Source of the DNA: an uncultured bacterium | Lineage (GTDB): Bacteria > Myxococcota_A > Bradymonadia > Bradymonadales > Bradymonadaceae | DNA: 64,000 nt | Direction: 5' to 3' | Assembly (NCBI GenBank): GCA_937981985.1 | Contig: CALJNB010000005.1 | Location: 62,001 to 126,000 of the forward strand | Part shown: positions 44,645-53,392 of the stretch, in pieces | How positions within the stretch are numbered: position 1 is the first letter of the stretch | How the letters are laid out: each line of letters begins with the position of its first letter | Position numbers and translations under genes: made by a program | Notes under the pieces: model-generated | The model's input: only the letters and a program-made list of their open reading frames with translations | Database searches by the model: none | What the model was told of the DNA's origin: nothing

Positions 44645-45371
44645 TCAATTTCTCCTGATCTGGCGTCCAAAGAAGGGATAACTTCATGGGCGTTGAAGAA
44701 GCTTCGTCTTCTACGGCTCCGTCGAGCTTTACGATAAGTGGGAATAGTTGTTCTTCATAAAATTGTTGAATTTTTTCAAGATCTTCGTCCCGAACGCGAA
44801 ACGCTAGATTACGCACATTTGCGCGATCATCGTCCTCAAAAAAACGAGTTTCGATAGTACGACTCACAAATTCTAAAAGGGTATTGAGTCCATCAATCTT
44901 TGCCATCCAAGGGTTGGTGTCTAGACGATGGGCTGCCGCGCTAAGTTTAAACAGCGGGGTTCTACCATCGATCTCATGAACACGCTCCTCATCGATAAGT
45001 TGCTTGATTGCTTGTTCTACAGCCGCTGATTCAAAGTCAGGCAAGGCTTGTTGGATCCGGCTTTTTGATAATGGACCGGCCCACAGAAGGGATAAGATTT
45101 TTCGTGAAACGCCGTGTTCGACATCCGGTTGCACGAAGTGGTTTTTTAGCCCTTTTGAAAGCAGGCCTACTTTGGCCATCGATACTGATAAAACATCGCT
45201 AATTTCGCGCATTTTTAATCCGCTTGTTTTAGCCTCTTGATAGAACGCGATTTCGACGAGTTTTTTAATTTCACGCAAAGAAACTCCGGCCCCGAGTGCT
45301 AAGCGTGCAGCTGGCCGCAATGCCGCGTAAGCGACTTGTTGGGCTTCTTTATTTTCTAGTTCGAGCGTCAT
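44631..45371 (-). CDS. DUF6502-like helix-turn-helix protein
   Basis: A 246-residue cytoplasmic protein. The start (AALRPAARLALGAGVSLREI, then MREISDVLSVSMAKVGLLSK) has the two-helix pattern of DUF6502 proteins, and the middle contains a winged-helix-like segment (ILSLLWAGPLSKSRIQQAL). The C-terminal half is helical (LEKIQQFYEEQLFPLIVKL). It is probably a transcription regulator; its target is unknown. It overlaps the small lipoprotein gene. Confidence 0.7.
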   Translation of the reverse strand: MTLELENKEAQQVAYAALRPAARLALGAGVSLREIKKLVEIAFYQEAKTSGLKMREISDVLSVSMAKVGLLSKGLKNHFVQPDVEHGVSRKILSLLWAGPLSKSRIQQALPDFESAAVEQAIKQLIDEERVHEIDGRTPLFKLSAAAHRLDTNPWMAKIDGLNTLLEFVSRTIETRFFEDDDRANVRNLAFRVRDEDLEKIQQFYEEQLFPLIVKLDGAVEDEASSTPMKLSLLWTPDQEKLNEHE

Positions 45372-45475
45372 GCGTTCTTTGGGTTCACGAAAATTTATTG
45401 CACTTTCTTTGCGGCCCGCAACCTAACACAAGTACAATTCAAAACAGAATCGAAATCACCGAATATCATTTGTCC

Positions 45476-46261
45476 TTATAAGTCTGGATCGTTCTCATTT
45501 GTACAGACGTTGCGGCTGCATAAATGTCCTTCTTCGCAATCTGTATCTACCGAGCATCCTAACGTTGTTGATTCGCAAACCGAATCAACGCATTCTTGAT
45601 CATTTTCGCAATCCGAATCGGCCGAACATGCGTTTGTCCGAATCGGTTCACAAGTTCCCGCGACACACTGCTCGCCGGCTTCGCAGCCGGTATCGGCAGT
45701 GCACGTGGTGTTTGCGCCCGATTGGCACGTGCCGCTTACACATTCTTCGCCGTTGCCACAATCTTGGTGGGATGAGCAGGCTAGATTTTCGGTTTGGCAC
45801 AGACCACTTTGGCATTGTTCGTTATCAGCGCAGTCTTGATCAGATGAACATCCTAAGATGGCGTTTTGGCAAACACCGCTTACGCATTCTTCTCCGGCGT
45901 TGCAATCTGCGTTGATAGTGCAGGTCAGCGTCGTTGTTTCTTCGCAAGTCCCTGCGACACAAACCTCGCCTGCCTCACATTCACTATTCGATTGACACGT
46001 TGCAGCCACGGGCTGCGCTAAACATAATCCGTCGACGCAGCTTTGTCCTGATTCGCATGCGCTATCTGAAACACAAAGGATCGGGGCGATTTCGCAAACA
46101 CCGTCAACACAAATCGCGCCTTGAATACAGAGTTTATCTTCAAGACAAGAATCACCAACTTCAATCGAGCTTAGGTGAGTTACTTGTTCCTGTTGTCCTC
46201 CACAGCCGAGTAAAACAGCACAACTCAAAACGAATCCAAAACATGTATTAAATTTTTTCAT
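45476..46261 (-). CDS. Cys-rich repeat lipoprotein (nine Dickkopf-like repeats)
   Basis: A 261-residue lipoprotein (signal ends LLGC, Cys20). About nine tandem repeats of 24-28 residues follow, with the same pattern as the 1887-3182 protein: DCNAGEECVSGVC, DCADNEQCQSGLC, DCGNGEECVSGTC and others. Between repeats are short Thr/Asn-rich linkers. GAGG lies eight bases before the ATG. It probably forms an extended disulfide-rich rod on the cell surface. Ligand unknown. Confidence 0.87.
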   Translation of the reverse strand: MKKFNTCFGFVLSCAVLLGCGGQQEQVTHLSSIEVGDSCLEDKLCIQGAICVDGVCEIAPILCVSDSACESGQSCVDGLCLAQPVAATCQSNSECEAGEVCVAGTCEETTTLTCTINADCNAGEECVSGVCQNAILGCSSDQDCADNEQCQSGLCQTENLACSSHQDCGNGEECVSGTCQSGANTTCTADTGCEAGEQCVAGTCEPIRTNACSADSDCENDQECVDSVCESTTLGCSVDTDCEEGHLCSRNVCTNENDPDL

Positions 46262-46344
46262 TTTCCATTCCTCAATAATTAGCGGTCAAAGACCATCCAA
46301 AGTTTAGGAGCTCTTTTTGACAGATTCAAAAATCAAAGTCAAAC

Positions 46345-46368
46345 ATTTATCTAATTTATTGGATAAAT
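46345..46368. repeat. AT-rich inverted repeat
   Basis: ATTTATC (46345-46351) and GATAAAT (46362-46368) are seven-base arms around ten bases, about 85 bases upstream of the Cys-rich lipoprotein start. It might be an operator. AT-richness makes a chance match possible. Confidence 0.3.
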
Positions 46369-46423
46369 TGTCGGGGTTCGCATTTCTGTACACGCTTTTT
46401 CAGTCGGGTAATAAGATTTTCAT

Positions 46424-46562
46424 ATGCTAAAGAATATGCTAAAGAATCGATTCGAACTTATTCGCGAGCTAGGCTTTGGTAATCAGGGGATAATTTGGCT
46501 GCCAAGGACCACCAGTTCAATATTGAAGTAGCCGTAAACTGCTTATATTCGAGCGTTCATAA
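46424..46562 (+). pseudogene. Decayed N-terminal fragment of a Ser/Thr protein kinase
   Basis: From ATG at 46424 the frame reads RFELIRELGFGNQGIIWL, a clear kinase glycine-loop start. The frame is then lost by one base near 46502, resumes as KDHQFNIEVAV, and is lost again after 46538. The third frame adds LLIFERS and a stop at 46560. Together this spells a kinase N-lobe through the invariant Lys region (VAVKLL if one A is restored). A 12-base tandem duplication (ATATGCTAAAGA, 46422-46445) lies at the start. The rest of the kinase is absent; kdd begins about 100 bases later. Confidence 0.72.
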
Positions 46563-46658
46563 AAGGTTCAATTGACCGAATTCATAAAGTGATGGATTCC
46601 TACTAGTTTTCTCTTCTCGATGGTTGCGCGCTAAACAACTTAGCTCTAAGACAGCGAT

Positions 46659-47690
46659 ATGAATTTACGAACTCCAGGTATGCCATTCGGTCTTCATCGG
46701 GTTAAGAATCCGATGGGGAGTCTTCCCCAAGCTGCAACAACACTTGATGCAGAGGGTCCTCTTTTCGATAATGAAATTGAGATCGCCGTTGCGACCTTGA
46801 ACATTGATTCGGCAAGTTTTCATCAGATTGTGGGTGAGCTTGGTCAGGACGAAGAGGCGTTTAAAAAACATATCATGTCTATCGTCTCTGAACGCGGAAA
46901 GATGCAAAATCCAGTCACTGGAAGTGGTGGGATGTTACTTGGCACTATTATGAGAAAGGGGCCACACTATACAGGCGATTTGGAGGTAGGCGATCGCGTC
47001 GCCTCCTTAGTTTCATTAACGCTCACGCCGCTGAAGATTAAAGAAATTACAAAAGTACATTTTAACGCCGATCAAGTGGATGTGCACGCTACAGCCTATC
47101 TTTGGTCCGACGCACCGATTGTTAAACTTCCAACTGACATGGATGAGAACTTAGCGCTCTCAGCATTGGATGTTTGTGGAGCGCCGGCCCAAGCAGATCG
47201 ATTGTGTAAAGGTAAGCAGCGCGTGCTTATCATGGGGGCCGGAAAATCCGGTGCGCTATGTGCCGCGGCAGCGAGAGAAGCGATGGGTTCTTTTGGTTCA
47301 GTTTATGGGTACGATCTCAATAGTACCAACTTAGAAAAACTGAAAAACGAAAAAATTATTGATGATTTTCGTACCGGTGATGCCACCAACCCCGTGAAAG
47401 TTTTTGACCAAATTATGGAAATGACTAACGGCGAGTTGATGGATGTGGTGATCAATACATGCAACGTTTCAAACACGGAAATGAGTGCCATACTGCCATG
47501 TGCTGATCGTGGAACAACCTACTTCTTCAACATGGCTACATCTTTTGGCAAAGCTGCTCTGGGTTGTGAAGGCGTTGGAAAAGATATCAATCTTCTCATC
47601 GGCAATGGCTATGCACACGGGCATGCAGAAATCACACTTAATCTCATGCGCAACCATTCGGTGGTCCGCGAAATCTTTGAACAAATTTAG
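46659..47690 (+). CDS. kdd: L-erythro-3,5-diaminohexanoate dehydrogenase-like
   Basis: A 343-residue MDR-superfamily oxidoreductase. The core resembles Kdd, an enzyme of anaerobic lysine fermentation: KMQNPVTGSGGMLLG, TLNIDSASFHQI, VLIMGAGKSGALCAAAA (NAD loop), NVSNTEMSAILPCADRG and YFFNMATSFGKAALG. Family length is near 345. In lysine fermenters kdd sits with kamA, kce, kal and kat; none of these is here. It is followed directly by a FAD oxidase. The decayed kinase remnant lies just upstream. No good ribosome site is visible. Confidence 0.85.
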   Translation: MNLRTPGMPFGLHRVKNPMGSLPQAATTLDAEGPLFDNEIEIAVATLNIDSASFHQIVGELGQDEEAFKKHIMSIVSERGKMQNPVTGSGGMLLGTIMRKGPHYTGDLEVGDRVASLVSLTLTPLKIKEITKVHFNADQVDVHATAYLWSDAPIVKLPTDMDENLALSALDVCGAPAQADRLCKGKQRVLIMGAGKSGALCAAAAREAMGSFGSVYGYDLNSTNLEKLKNEKIIDDFRTGDATNPVKVFDQIMEMTNGELMDVVINTCNVSNTEMSAILPCADRGTTYFFNMATSFGKAALGCEGVGKDINLLIGNGYAHGHAEITLNLMRNHSVVREIFEQI

Positions 47691-48725
47691 ATGAACGCTG
47701 ATGTTGTCGTTTTAGGTGGCGGTGTGATCGGTCTTTCGGCGGCATGGAAACTCGCCAGTCGAGGACTAAGTGTTGCTCTCGTCGAAAAATTTTCTCTCTA
47801 TTCGGGGACCTCCTACGTTTGCGGTGGAATGTTGGCCCCTAACGCTGAGGCGAAATTCACCGAACCCGATCTCCTAAAGGCTAGTAACACTTCTCTTGAG
47901 CTATGGTCCGATTTTCGCAACGAATTAGAATTAGTAAGTGGACATACGATTGGCTTCCGTGACGAGGGGACGTTAATGGTCGCCTTAGAACGCGATGATG
48001 TTTATCTTCTTGATCACGCTAAAAGACAACATGAAGCGCTTGGTTTAAAAACCGAAGTTCTTAATGCCGAGGAAGTGCGAGAACGAGAACCCAATCTATC
48101 TCCACGAATGTTACGCGGGATGTATTGCGAGGATTTCCAAGTCGAACCCCCTAAGCTCATGGCGGCTCTCATCGAAGCATGTCGAAAAACCGGCGTCCAT
48201 TTATTCGATGAATGTGGCGACAGTGAGTTAGGCAAAGACTTTGTGAAGTTTAAAAAGACTGAGATTTCGTTCAAGTCGGTTTTGATTGCAACCGGAGCCT
48301 GGCGAGTTAATCGCGAGGATGCGCCGAAAGTCAAACCGATAAAGGGACAAATGATTGTATTGGATATGCCCATCCCAATCTGTGAGCATATTATCCGTGC
48401 ACCCGACGCATACCTGGTGCCTAAGGCGGATCGGCTACTCATCGGCGCGACGATGGAAGAAGTGGGTTTCAAACGAGGATCGTTAGCTGGAAGTGTTATG
48501 GATCTTTTGGTTGGCGCATGGGAAGCGATGCCCTCGGTTTACGATCTAAACATTCGAGAATTATGCACGGGGTACCGACCTGTCGGAGAAACGAGTATGC
48601 CTAATTTGGGTCCGTCGCGTGTAGATGCGAATGTATTTTACGCTACCGGTCATGGGCGTAACGGCGTCTTATTAACGCCTTGGACGGCCGAAAAGATTAG
48701 CGACCATATTTTGAAGTCCTTTTAA
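47691..48725 (+). CDS. thiO: FAD-dependent glycine/D-amino acid oxidase (ThiO-like)
   Basis: A 344-residue DAO-family flavoprotein. The FAD site is VVVLGGGVIGLSAAWKLA. SGTSYVCGGMLAPNAEA and GYRPVGETSMPNLG, then ATGHGRNGVLLTPWTA, are the family segments. ThiO oxidises glycine to the imine used for the thiazole of thiamin; the sequence alone cannot exclude another amino acid. It starts at the base after the kdd stop, so the two are translationally coupled. No other thiamin genes are in the window. Confidence 0.83.
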   Translation: MNADVVVLGGGVIGLSAAWKLASRGLSVALVEKFSLYSGTSYVCGGMLAPNAEAKFTEPDLLKASNTSLELWSDFRNELELVSGHTIGFRDEGTLMVALERDDVYLLDHAKRQHEALGLKTEVLNAEEVREREPNLSPRMLRGMYCEDFQVEPPKLMAALIEACRKTGVHLFDECGDSELGKDFVKFKKTEISFKSVLIATGAWRVNREDAPKVKPIKGQMIVLDMPIPICEHIIRAPDAYLVPKADRLLIGATMEEVGFKRGSLAGSVMDLLVGAWEAMPSVYDLNIRELCTGYRPVGETSMPNLGPSRVDANVFYATGHGRNGVLLTPWTAEKISDHILKSF

Positions 48726-48759
48726 ATACTTCTCATTTATTAAAGAAACGAGCGTCAGT

Positions 48760-50505
48760 ATGACCGATTTGGAAAAAGAAATTCCCAGCGACAAAAATAA
48801 CAACGAAGAAGTTAAAAAGGCAGGCCGAGGTTTTATCGTCATCACGATAGCCAAACTTTGGTTTATGGTGACGGGGGCATCAATCCAACTGGGTCTACCC
48901 ATTCTTTTTAGTAGTGCAGAAGACTTCGGCATCTTTAAGATTGTGACCGAAGCGGTTTCGCTTGTGAATATGGTTGTTATCGCTGGGACACTTCAATCTG
49001 TTAGTAAACTCGTATCCGAAAAGCCAGAACGTGCAAACAAGCTGTTGAACCTCGCACTAAAGTTTCAGTTTTTTGTCGGCGTACCTATAGCACTCGCATA
49101 CGTTTTTTTGAGCCCTCAGATTGCCGGCTTTTTTAATGATCCTTCGCTCAGTGACCTCATTCGGTTGTCAGGATTTATCGTTCTATCGTATGCGTTTTAT
49201 GCCGTTTTTGTTGGCTATTTAAACGGTCGAAAGATGTTTGTCAGACAAGCCATGTTAGATATCTGTTTTGCGACCTTGAAGGCGGTCGGTATTTTGGGGG
49301 CCGTAGTAATAGGTTTAGGCGTGGCAGGTGCCGTGTCCGGATTTGTCGGAGCCGCAATTATGATCGTCGTCATTTCGGGATTATGGACTTTAAAAATATC
49401 CAAACATGAAACAGCAGACGAAGAGTTGCAATCGGGAACCGGAAAGCGCCTTCTTTCGTATTTCATAACGGTTATGCTTTATACATTCGCGCTTAATGCA
49501 TTGATGCGATCCGATTTGTTTGCGCTCAAAAAGATTGTCGGTGTTGTCCCAATCGGATTTGAGGGATGGGATTTTCTTTTTAAAACGATAAGTGACAAGT
49601 TTGCCGGTCTATATGGCGCAGTTCTCAATGTGGCACGTATTCCCTTTCAAGCTGTGATCGCGGTAACCTTTGTTATTTTTCCAATGATTTCCGCGTCAAC
49701 CTTCGCAGAAGATCACCAGGCTACGCAGCGGTACATTGTCAGTACGCTACGTTATTGTCTTTTGTTAATAACTTCGGTCGCATTTCTTCTGATCTTAAAC
49801 GCCGATTCGATTATCGCCGGATTATACTCTGCGGAGTATCAGGCTGCATCAGGCGCGCTGGCGATTCTTAGTATTTCTATCATTTTCTTTGCGCTACTTT
49901 TCGTGACAACCACGATGATCATCGGAGCAGGACGACCCATCGCGGCTGTCATTATCATGAGCATTAGCTTCTCGCTGAGCGCTGTGCTTAACTGGTTATT
50001 TGTCGGTGACATGCATGCTTTAGTATCAAAATTTACATCCGTTGATCTGTCCTTTTTTGCCACGCCTAAAGCGACGTCTGCTCAAAGTGCAGTTGCGCAT
50101 GCTTTAGACATGAGTCAGCGTGGTGCTGAGATAACGTCAACCTATTTGGCGGCCGCGCCGACCTACATGCAAGCCGCCGCAAACGCTACCTTGATCGCCA
50201 TGGGGACCGGTTGCCTCTTATCGCTTGCTTATCTTTGGTACAGCTTCAAGGCAGTGCCTCCCTTTAAAACCCTTCTTCGAATAGTTGTCGTTTTTGGATT
50301 GCTGATTGGAATTGATATGATTATTCCTACTCCTCTTTCCTGGTTGCAAGCGCACGGAAAAATGGTCTTCCTTGGAATCGTTGCAGTAAAGATGGCCGTG
50401 ATGGGAATCTGTTATTTGATATCAATGTGGGTGTTGCGTGAATTTAGTGCCGACGACATCTCGAAAGTAAAAGCGATCCTTTCTAGAAAAAAGAAAAAGG
50501 CCTAG
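48760..50505 (+). CDS. MOP-family polysaccharide/lipid flippase
   Basis: A 581-residue inner-membrane protein with about 13-14 hydrophobic segments, in the MATE/MOP exporter group that includes Wzx, SpoVB and MurJ. Visible segments: LWFMVTGASIQLGLPILF at the start, YAFYAVFVGYLNGRK, and FALNALMRSDLFALKK (the central Asp/Arg region). The insert at about 420-465 is not typical. Residues 1-20 are hydrophilic and acidic. It probably flips a lipid-linked glycan. It follows thiO after 34 bases and ends with a four-base overlap against the convergent CWC gene. Confidence 0.82.
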   Translation: MTDLEKEIPSDKNNNEEVKKAGRGFIVITIAKLWFMVTGASIQLGLPILFSSAEDFGIFKIVTEAVSLVNMVVIAGTLQSVSKLVSEKPERANKLLNLALKFQFFVGVPIALAYVFLSPQIAGFFNDPSLSDLIRLSGFIVLSYAFYAVFVGYLNGRKMFVRQAMLDICFATLKAVGILGAVVIGLGVAGAVSGFVGAAIMIVVISGLWTLKISKHETADEELQSGTGKRLLSYFITVMLYTFALNALMRSDLFALKKIVGVVPIGFEGWDFLFKTISDKFAGLYGAVLNVARIPFQAVIAVTFVIFPMISASTFAEDHQATQRYIVSTLRYCLLLITSVAFLLILNADSIIAGLYSAEYQAASGALAILSISIIFFALLFVTTTMIIGAGRPIAAVIIMSISFSLSAVLNWLFVGDMHALVSKFTSVDLSFFATPKATSAQSAVAHALDMSQRGAEITSTYLAAAPTYMQAAANATLIAMGTGCLLSLAYLWYSFKAVPPFKTLLRIVVVFGLLIGIDMIIPTPLSWLQAHGKMVFLGIVAVKMAVMGICYLISMWVLREFSADDISKVKAILSRKKKKA

Positions 50506-50723
50506 TCCTTACTTTTTTCGTTTTGTTTTTCGAAACAATTTTTACAAATACAACTTTTATTCGCGAAGTTGTTTTCTAGATTCGCTTTTAAATCTTTAGA
50601 AAATGTAACCGAGAAGCACCAACAAGTGGTCTCCCCTTTCTCCATTCCACAGCTATTTTTTTCATCGCACATAGGACAATATGCGGCGCTTTTGGGTTGT
50701 ATTGGATGTTTTTCTTCGGACAT
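50502..50723 (-). CDS. Cysteine-rich CWC family protein
   Basis: A 73-residue protein. The N-terminal CPMCDEKNSCGMEKGETTCW then CWCF matches the Cys_rich_CWC family; CICKNC follows. Eight cysteines in all suggest a metal or Fe-S-binding domain. No signal peptide. It overlaps the convergent flippase gene by four bases. Function unknown. Confidence 0.82.
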   Translation of the reverse strand: MSEEKHPIQPKSAAYCPMCDEKNSCGMEKGETTCWCFSVTFSKDLKANLENNFANKSCICKNCFEKQNEKSKD

Positions 50724-50776
50724 GCTTTCTACTCAGTAAGGAAAAAGGGTTTGGGTTCACTCAGTTCGGCTTAGAT

Positions 50777-53290
50777 CTATTGAATTACCGTACATTCAAC
50801 GCCCAGAGCAACACCGACGTTATCGTCTTCGTTACATTCGTTATGTCTTTCCTTTTGTTCGGTATCTGAATCGGTGCGTACTTCGACATCGATTTTCTTT
50901 CCTAGTAAATCATCGGGTACTACCCAATTATATACTTGAGTTTCCATAGCTCCGGGGCCTAGTGGAAGCGTGTTTTGGAGTGTCACCACTGGCACTCTCG
51001 TCTGTCCTTCCTCCGCTGCGTAAATCGTTGTTGAAAGAGCACCGATACGAACACCGATACTACCTTCGTTTCGGATTGTGAAGCTTATCTCTAACCCTGT
51101 CGTCTGACATGTTCCGCCTTTGGCTTCCACAGCAGCAACGAAATTTGGAGCATTTTGTAGATTTCCGCCTTGAACGTTTTGTCGGAAATTGTTGAGTTCT
51201 GGATCTTTCCAATTTGGCGATTCGATAAGCGGAATTGAGCCATCTTCGTTAACGTTAGTGACGTGGTAGGAATGTTGGTTCCAGATTTTTCGCGTTCCAA
51301 CCCATTTATTTTCCACATCTTTGAACACTCGAATGCCTTTAGACCCGAACGTCTCGCCGGCAAATTTGAATGCATAATCATTGGCTGAAACGACGATTTC
51401 AGCTGAGCCGTCATTATCCACATCGACAATCACCGGGTTCTCGTAGAGGGTGCCCGATGTATTTTCGATCTCAAGTAGGATTTTGGGATCGTTAAATCCG
51501 TTGTTGTCCGCGTCCATCCCGGTTCCTTCACCGCTGTAGACACGCAAATAGGCTTCATCGTTGTATACAACTTCGGCTTTTCCATCTCCTTCGAAATCGA
51601 AAACAGAACTTCCGGTGACCGCGCTTGAGAAATCTTTGGTGTCGTGTGCCCAAGTTATTGTTCCGTCGGTTTCAAAAACGAAATAGTACCATCTCGCAGC
51701 GATGCCTATTTCCGGCTGACCATCACCGTCAAAATCCGCAATGGTGGGCGGTCCGCCGCCGGGGTTGCAACTTTTTGCGACACATTCGCCTTCATAGCAA
51801 CGATTGGGACTGGTGCAATCCGTATTGATGGCACACACGCCAGTGGACGTACAATCGGTATTAAAAATACTAGCGATACGGTCGAGATTAATCGGGAGTT
51901 TTTGACGAGAAGTTTCTGTAAGATCGTTCTCATACATGACGAGGTATCCGTTCTCGACACTTACAATTTCCGGAAGTCCGTCATTGTCTAAATCAGCTGT
52001 GGCAGTAAACCCAGTGAATCCGGCGACGCTAAATAACGCACAACCTGACCCGTCGGTGGCTGTTGCATCGATCAACTTGTAAGCCGTGCTTCCTACGACG
52101 ACTTCTTGAAGACCATCGTCGTCAAGATCCATAGCGATGGGAAGATTGTTTGTCCCATTTACGAAGGTACAAATAGCGTCACCTGTTGACGAAAGAATAT
52201 TTCCACTCGTTATAATTTCCGCATCTCCCTGATTATCGAGATTTGCAATAGCCGGTCCGCCAAAACGGTTTCCTATAGCAGTTGGATTGTGCCACTTGAT
52301 GACGCCTTCGTTGGTAAGCGCATAGACACCGCCGGCCGTTCCGTCTTGGAGTATTATTTCTGGAATGCCGTCGTTTTCTAAATCGCCAACTGCTGGAGTC
52401 GTTGCTCCTAAGACGTTAAAGGGGACCGGTAAGGTCGTAGAAGTCCAATGATCGCTTGCGTCTTCTCCGCTGATAACGCGAAGAACTCCAGGTTGTGCAT
52501 ACCCGTTGCCTTTAAAAGCTGTGAATACGATATCAGGAATATCTTCTTCGTTGATTTTTCCGTCCCCATTGTCATCGGTGAGGTTTGCAACGACCGGCAT
52601 CATCATAACCTGATCGTAAGTGGGATCGTCGGGTGAGGCATCCCATTTGTAGGCCTCGACAGGTTCAAAATCTCCAACTGGCGGGATATACGTGCACGCG
52701 TTTGGATCTACATCATTTGGGATACATTTATCGAGTGTGGGTTCGCAAAAGAAGCCCTTCTCGCATGGGTTGGTTTCTTGATCACATGTGTTTCCCGGTG
52801 TCACACATATCTGGAATAAACAAACGTCTGCGCCGTCGCAGCACGTTCCTCCGTCGTCAGACGGGCACCATGTTTTTGACTCCTGTTCACATAGACATTG
52901 TCCAATACAAGGTTCGTTATTTGTACCGTTATTGGTTTTATTGTTAGGTTTGTTATTTTCGTTGTTAGTGCTTGTCTGACATGCATCACCGATTCCGTTG
53001 GTGTCGCTATCCTTTTGATCAGAATTTGCTTCTTCGGGACAGTTATCTTTATCGTCTGCGATTCCGTCGGAATCTTTGTCGGCCGTACAAATATCATCGA
53101 TGCAGGATAACCCGCTGACACAACCGGAACTCTTTGATCCGTCAGTGCCTTCTGTGGCTTGCCCTTGCCCACCGCTTAAAACGGCTTTGGCGGAACAATC
53201 CTCACCAAGCTTTAGATCGGAAACTTCAGCGTCAGAACAGCTGAAGAGAAGAAAAATAGATAAAGTAAGGCGGATAACGGGTAAGCGCAT
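50777..53290 (-). CDS. Mosaic surface lipoprotein with TSP3, Cys and FG-GAP repeats
   Basis: An 837-residue lipoprotein (signal ends LFSC, Cys18). In order: a Cys-rich start, a thrombospondin-3 segment (DKDSDGIADDKDNCP and DSDTNGIGDACQ, calcium sites), an Asn-rich linker, more cysteines, then a long region of FG-GAP/VCBS-like repeats (TPAVGDLENDGIPEIILQDG, ATADLDNDGLPEIVSVENG, DFDGDGQPEIGIAARW), which form a calcium-bound propeller. The C-terminal domain is beta-rich (LPLGPGAMETQVYNWVVP). It is probably a surface adhesin-like protein. Confidence 0.86.
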   Translation of the reverse strand: MRLPVIRLTLSIFLLFSCSDAEVSDLKLGEDCSAKAVLSGGQGQATEGTDGSKSSGCVSGLSCIDDICTADKDSDGIADDKDNCPEEANSDQKDSDTNGIGDACQTSTNNENNKPNNKTNNGTNNEPCIGQCLCEQESKTWCPSDDGGTCCDGADVCLFQICVTPGNTCDQETNPCEKGFFCEPTLDKCIPNDVDPNACTYIPPVGDFEPVEAYKWDASPDDPTYDQVMMMPVVANLTDDNGDGKINEEDIPDIVFTAFKGNGYAQPGVLRVISGEDASDHWTSTTLPVPFNVLGATTPAVGDLENDGIPEIILQDGTAGGVYALTNEGVIKWHNPTAIGNRFGGPAIANLDNQGDAEIITSGNILSSTGDAICTFVNGTNNLPIAMDLDDDGLQEVVVGSTAYKLIDATATDGSGCALFSVAGFTGFTATADLDNDGLPEIVSVENGYLVMYENDLTETSRQKLPINLDRIASIFNTDCTSTGVCAINTDCTSPNRCYEGECVAKSCNPGGGPPTIADFDGDGQPEIGIAARWYYFVFETDGTITWAHDTKDFSSAVTGSSVFDFEGDGKAEVVYNDEAYLRVYSGEGTGMDADNNGFNDPKILLEIENTSGTLYENPVIVDVDNDGSAEIVVSANDYAFKFAGETFGSKGIRVFKDVENKWVGTRKIWNQHSYHVTNVNEDGSIPLIESPNWKDPELNNFRQNVQGGNLQNAPNFVAAVEAKGGTCQTTGLEISFTIRNEGSIGVRIGALSTTIYAAEEGQTRVPVVTLQNTLPLGPGAMETQVYNWVVPDDLLGKKIDVEVRTDSDTEQKERHNECNEDDNVGVALGVECTVIQ

Positions 53291-53392
53291 TGTGGACCGG
53301 ATAAATAGAAATGTAATCGTTTTATTTTATTCTATAGATCATTTGGAGTCTGAGCCAGTTTTCAATTTCAAATGATGCAGCTTTTTCAAAAT

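Noticed and set aside
45725-45740. TGGCACGTGCCGC as a sigma-54 -24 element
   Set aside because: It is inside the coding repeats of the Cys-rich lipoprotein and has no GC at the required distance.
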